Origin: Halomonas sp. | GTDB lineage: Bacteria; Pseudomonadota; Gammaproteobacteria; Pseudomonadales; Halomonadaceae | Length of the DNA: 14,640 bases | Assembly: GCA_007129225.1 (NCBI GenBank) | Contig: SKVX01000555.1 | Coordinates: 1-14,640, forward strand | Reading direction: 5' to 3' | Shown: one piece after another, positions 12,736 to 14,640 of the stretch | Numbering within the stretch: the first letter of the stretch is position 1 | How the letters are laid out: each line of letters opens with the position of its first letter | Notes under the pieces: generated by a model | The model's database searches: none | What the model saw: only the letters and a program-made list of their open reading frames with translations | Told to the model about the DNA's origin: nothing | Position numbers and translations under genes: made by a program

Positions 12736-13836
12736 TCAGTTACTGGCAATCAGCCTGCCACGCTTCTCCCGCTGCCGCTCGAGCGCCCAGCGCACGTGTT
12801 CGCGGACCAGGTCGGAAGGGTAGGCGAGGCGGGCACGCAGGGCGGCTTCCACGGCCTCGCTCCAGGGTGCGTTGCCCAGGCCCACCGCCAGGTTGCGCAA
12901 CCAGCGCTCGTAGCCGATGCGGCGGATCGGGCTGCCGGCGGTCTTCTCCAGGAACTCCTCCTCGCCCCAGGCGAACAGCGATACCAGGCTGGCCCGGTCC
13001 AGGTCGTGGCGGGGGGCGAAGTCGGCCTCGCAGGTGGCGCGGGTGAAACGGGTGAAGGGACAGACCAGTTGGCAGTCGTCGCAGCCGAACACTCGGTTGC
13101 CCATGGCCTCGCGGTAGCGCTCGGGGATGGCGCCGAACAGTTCGATGGTGAGATAGGAGATACAGGCCCTGGCGTCCACCACCCGGTCCTCGACGATGGC
13201 ACCGGTGGGGCAGGCGGTGCGGCAGGCACTGCAGCTGCCGCAGTGGTCGGTATCGAACGGCGGATCCACCGGCAGCGGCAGGTCGACGTAGAGTTCGCCG
13301 AGAAAGAACAGCGAGCCCGCCTTCGGATTGAGCAGCATGGCATTCTTGCCCACCCAGCCGAGGCCTGCCTTGCGCGCCAGCGCCCGCTCCATCACCGGGG
13401 CTGAGTCGACGAAGGCGCGGTAGCCATAGGGGCCCGCCTTCTCTTCGATCCATTTGGCCAGAGTCGCCAAGCGCTTGCGCATCAGCTTGTGATAATCGCG
13501 GCCCACGGCATAGCGTGAAACGTAGGCGGTATTCGGCTGGCCCAGCACCTTGGTGCTCTCCACGTCGGCGGGCAGGTAGTCGAGCCGAACGCTGACGACC
13601 CGAATGGTGCCGGGGATGAGCTCCTCCGGGCGGGTCCGCTTGGTGCCATGCTTGGCCATGAAGCCCATTTCGCCATGATGGCCGGCGTCCAGCCAGCGCT
13701 GCAGGTAGCGCTCGTCGTCAGCCAGGTCGACATCCGTGATGCCCACCTGCTGGAAGCCCAGCTCGCGCCCCCAGGTCTTGATGGTATCGGCCAGGGTGGC
13801 GAGATCGCTATCGTCCAGGGTTGCCGAATGCGTCAT
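12736..13836 (-). CDS. queG: Epoxyqueuosine reductase QueG
   Basis: Cobalamin-dependent iron-sulfur enzyme that reduces epoxyqueuosine to queuosine at the wobble base of tRNAs with GUN anticodons, the last step of queuosine synthesis. In 366 residues the first ferredoxin-like cluster motif is CGSCSACRTACP (Cys199, 202, 205, 209) and the second is CDDCQLVCP (Cys252, 255, 259), with Cys225 as the likely eighth ligand. VDSAPVMERALA (143-154) contains Asp144, which fits the conserved catalytic acid. The C-terminal ~310-360 part resembles the HEAT-like repeat tail of the family. Start ATG 13836 is the only reasonable one, but no Shine-Dalgarno sequence is visible before it. It is divergent from nnr, as in many gammaproteobacteria. 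Confidence 0.95.
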   Translation of the reverse strand: MTHSATLDDSDLATLADTIKTWGRELGFQQVGITDVDLADDERYLQRWLDAGHHGEMGFMAKHGTKRTRPEELIPGTIRVVSVRLDYLPADVESTKVLGQPNTAYVSRYAVGRDYHKLMRKRLATLAKWIEEKAGPYGYRAFVDSAPVMERALARKAGLGWVGKNAMLLNPKAGSLFFLGELYVDLPLPVDPPFDTDHCGSCSACRTACPTGAIVEDRVVDARACISYLTIELFGAIPERYREAMGNRVFGCDDCQLVCPFTRFTRATCEADFAPRHDLDRASLVSLFAWGEEEFLEKTAGSPIRRIGYERWLRNLAVGLGNAPWSEAVEAALRARLAYPSDLVREHVRWALERQREKRGRLIASN

Positions 13837-13873
13837 GATCGAGAAAAAACCGGGTAAATGCGTGCAGGTGGGA

Positions 13874-13901
13874 TTGGCGCAGGCGTCATAGCGCTTACAC
13901 T
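13874..13901 (+). promoter_or_regulatory. Candidate promoter of nnr
   Basis: TTGGCG (13874-13879) and TACACT (13896-13901), each four of six to the sigma-70 consensus, with a 16-base spacer. The predicted start near 13908 leaves a ~30-base leader with a good ribosome site. This lies in the 101-base divergent gap between queG and nnr. Confidence 0.4.
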
Positions 13902-13937
13902 CTCATGATAAAGCATCCTTTGCAGGGGAGACACCGG

Positions 13938-14640
13938 ATGTCGGCAAACCAAGACGGCAAGACACCGTTGGTCACGCTGAGGCCGCTTTATCGGGCCGCA
14001 CAGGTCCAGGAACTCGACCGTCGTACCATCGCATCGGGTATCGAGGGCTTCGCGCTGATGCAGCGGGCGGCCACAGCGGCCTGGCAGAGCTTGAAGTCTC
14101 GCTGGCCGGGCGTGCGGCGCCTCACGGTGCTTTGTGGCGGCGGCAATAACGGCGGCGACGGCCACGTGCTCGCGGCCCTTGCCGGGGTGGCGGGGCTCGA
14201 TGTCCAACGCATCGTGCTCAAGGCGCCCGAGGCTCTGGAGGGCGACGCAGCACGGGCCGCGGAAATGGCGACGGCTGCGGGGGTTGGCGTGGTGCCCTGG
14301 CGGCCGGGCCTGGACTTCACCGGCGAGATGGTGGTGGACGCCCTGCTGGGTACCGGACTTGGCGGTGAGGTGCGCGGTGACTTCCGCGATGCCATCGAGG
14401 CCATCAATGCCAGCGGCCTGCCGGTGCTGGCCATCGATATCCCGTCGGGCCTGGCGGCGGATACCGGGTCCGTGCTTGGGGTCTCGGTACGGGCCACGCG
14501 AACGGTAACCTTCATCGGTGACAAGATCGGCCTGCATACCGGCCGTGCCCCCGATCTGGCCGGCGAAGTGCACTTCCGGGCGCTGGGGGTCGATGCCGGC
14601 GCTCATCGTGACCTTGTGCCGGCCGCCTGGCTGCTGAACG
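13938..14640 (+). CDS. nnr: Bifunctional NAD(P)H-hydrate repair enzyme Nnr, N-terminal part (cut by window end)
   Basis: Metabolite-repair protein (YjeF). The N-terminal domain epimerises S/R-NAD(P)HX; the C-terminal ADP-dependent dehydratase domain, beyond the window, would restore NAD(P)H. The visible 234 codons form the YjeF_N domain: LYRAAQVQELDRRTI (17-31), the nucleotide loop GGGNNGGDG (67-75), DALLGTGLGGEVRGDFRDA, IDIPSGLAADTG and ATRTVTFIGDKIGLHTG. The frame is open to the last base, so the gene continues. ATG 13938 follows GGGGAG with seven bases between. In both E. coli and P. aeruginosa the next gene is tsaE, then an amidase, mutL, miaA and hfq; that is the expectation outside the window. 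Only the epimerase half is supported here; the dehydratase half is inferred from the family. Confidence 0.93.
   Translation, partial: MSANQDGKTPLVTLRPLYRAAQVQELDRRTIASGIEGFALMQRAATAAWQSLKSRWPGVRRLTVLCGGGNNGGDGHVLAALAGVAGLDVQRIVLKAPEALEGDAARAAEMATAAGVGVVPWRPGLDFTGEMVVDALLGTGLGGEVRGDFRDAIEAINASGLPVLAIDIPSGLAADTGSVLGVSVRATRTVTFIGDKIGLHTGRAPDLAGEVHFRALGVDAGAHRDLVPAAWLLN

Noticed and set aside
12740..13453. Several overlapping 200-residue frames on both strands within queG
   Set aside because: Arg/Pro/Ala-rich shadow frames of a very GC-rich gene; queG carries complete cluster motifs in its own frame.
13833..14606. 257-residue minus-strand open frame opposite nnr
   Set aside because: The plus strand encodes the YjeF_N domain with its nucleotide-binding motifs; the minus frame has no recognisable domain and also overlaps the queG start.
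1..14640. CRISPR array, tRNA, rRNA or defence/toxin module
   Set aside because: No regularly spaced direct repeats, no tRNA- or rRNA-like sequence, and all substantial genes are recognisable as housekeeping or transport functions.

Overview
The window looks like chromosomal DNA of a high-GC gammaproteobacterium, most probably a member of the Halomonadaceae (Halomonas-like). This rests on strongly GC-biased codon use, a two-ACT-type SerB, a long LeuA, an RhdA-type rhodanese, and the gene order. The order resembles both the E. coli 94-minute region (epmB, efp, epmA, psd, rsgA, orn, queG, nnr) and the Pseudomonas aeruginosa nnrD-queG-orn-rsgA-rhdA-psd-serB region, as I remember them. The genus is inference; no rRNA or other marker gene is present.

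Layout. 1-166: a copy of a dispersed structured repeat (element A). 167-1714: serB and a small conserved protein. 1832-2686 (-): a short-chain dehydrogenase. 2921-3751: a one-domain voltage-gated sodium channel of the bacterial BacNav class. 3752-4205: a 454-base gap without a long gene. It contains a 3' stem-loop, a promoter candidate, an 18-residue leucine-rich leader peptide, alternative RNA pairings and a strong intrinsic terminator, which together form a leucine attenuator in front of leuA (4206-5921). 5980-7026 (-), 7127-7693 and 7885-8859: epmB, efp and epmA, i.e. elongation factor P with two enzymes that make and attach its beta-lysine. 8999-9841 (-), 10081-10911 (-) and 10986-12020 (-): psd, rhdA and rsgA, read as rsgA-rhdA-psd. 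12106-12690: orn, divergent from rsgA. 12736-13836 (-): queG. 13938 to the window end: the N-terminal part of the bifunctional NAD(P)H-hydrate repair enzyme nnr.

The protein-coding content is ordinary housekeeping: serine and leucine synthesis, polyproline translation, phosphatidylethanolamine synthesis, ribosome assembly, RNA turnover, tRNA queuosine and metabolite repair. The most unusual content is between the genes. Three copies (A, B, C) share a 26-base box with one or two differences. B, C and a box-less relative D fold as a three-way junction: a closing stem with two hairpins, whose six-base loops all fit N-T-C-C-N-T on one strand although the stems differ. Three of the four lie within 2.3 kb (efp/epmA, epmA/psd, psd/rhdA). 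This family and the leu leader are the best candidates for undescribed or little-described biology here. No CRISPR array, insertion sequence, prophage gene, tRNA or rRNA was seen.
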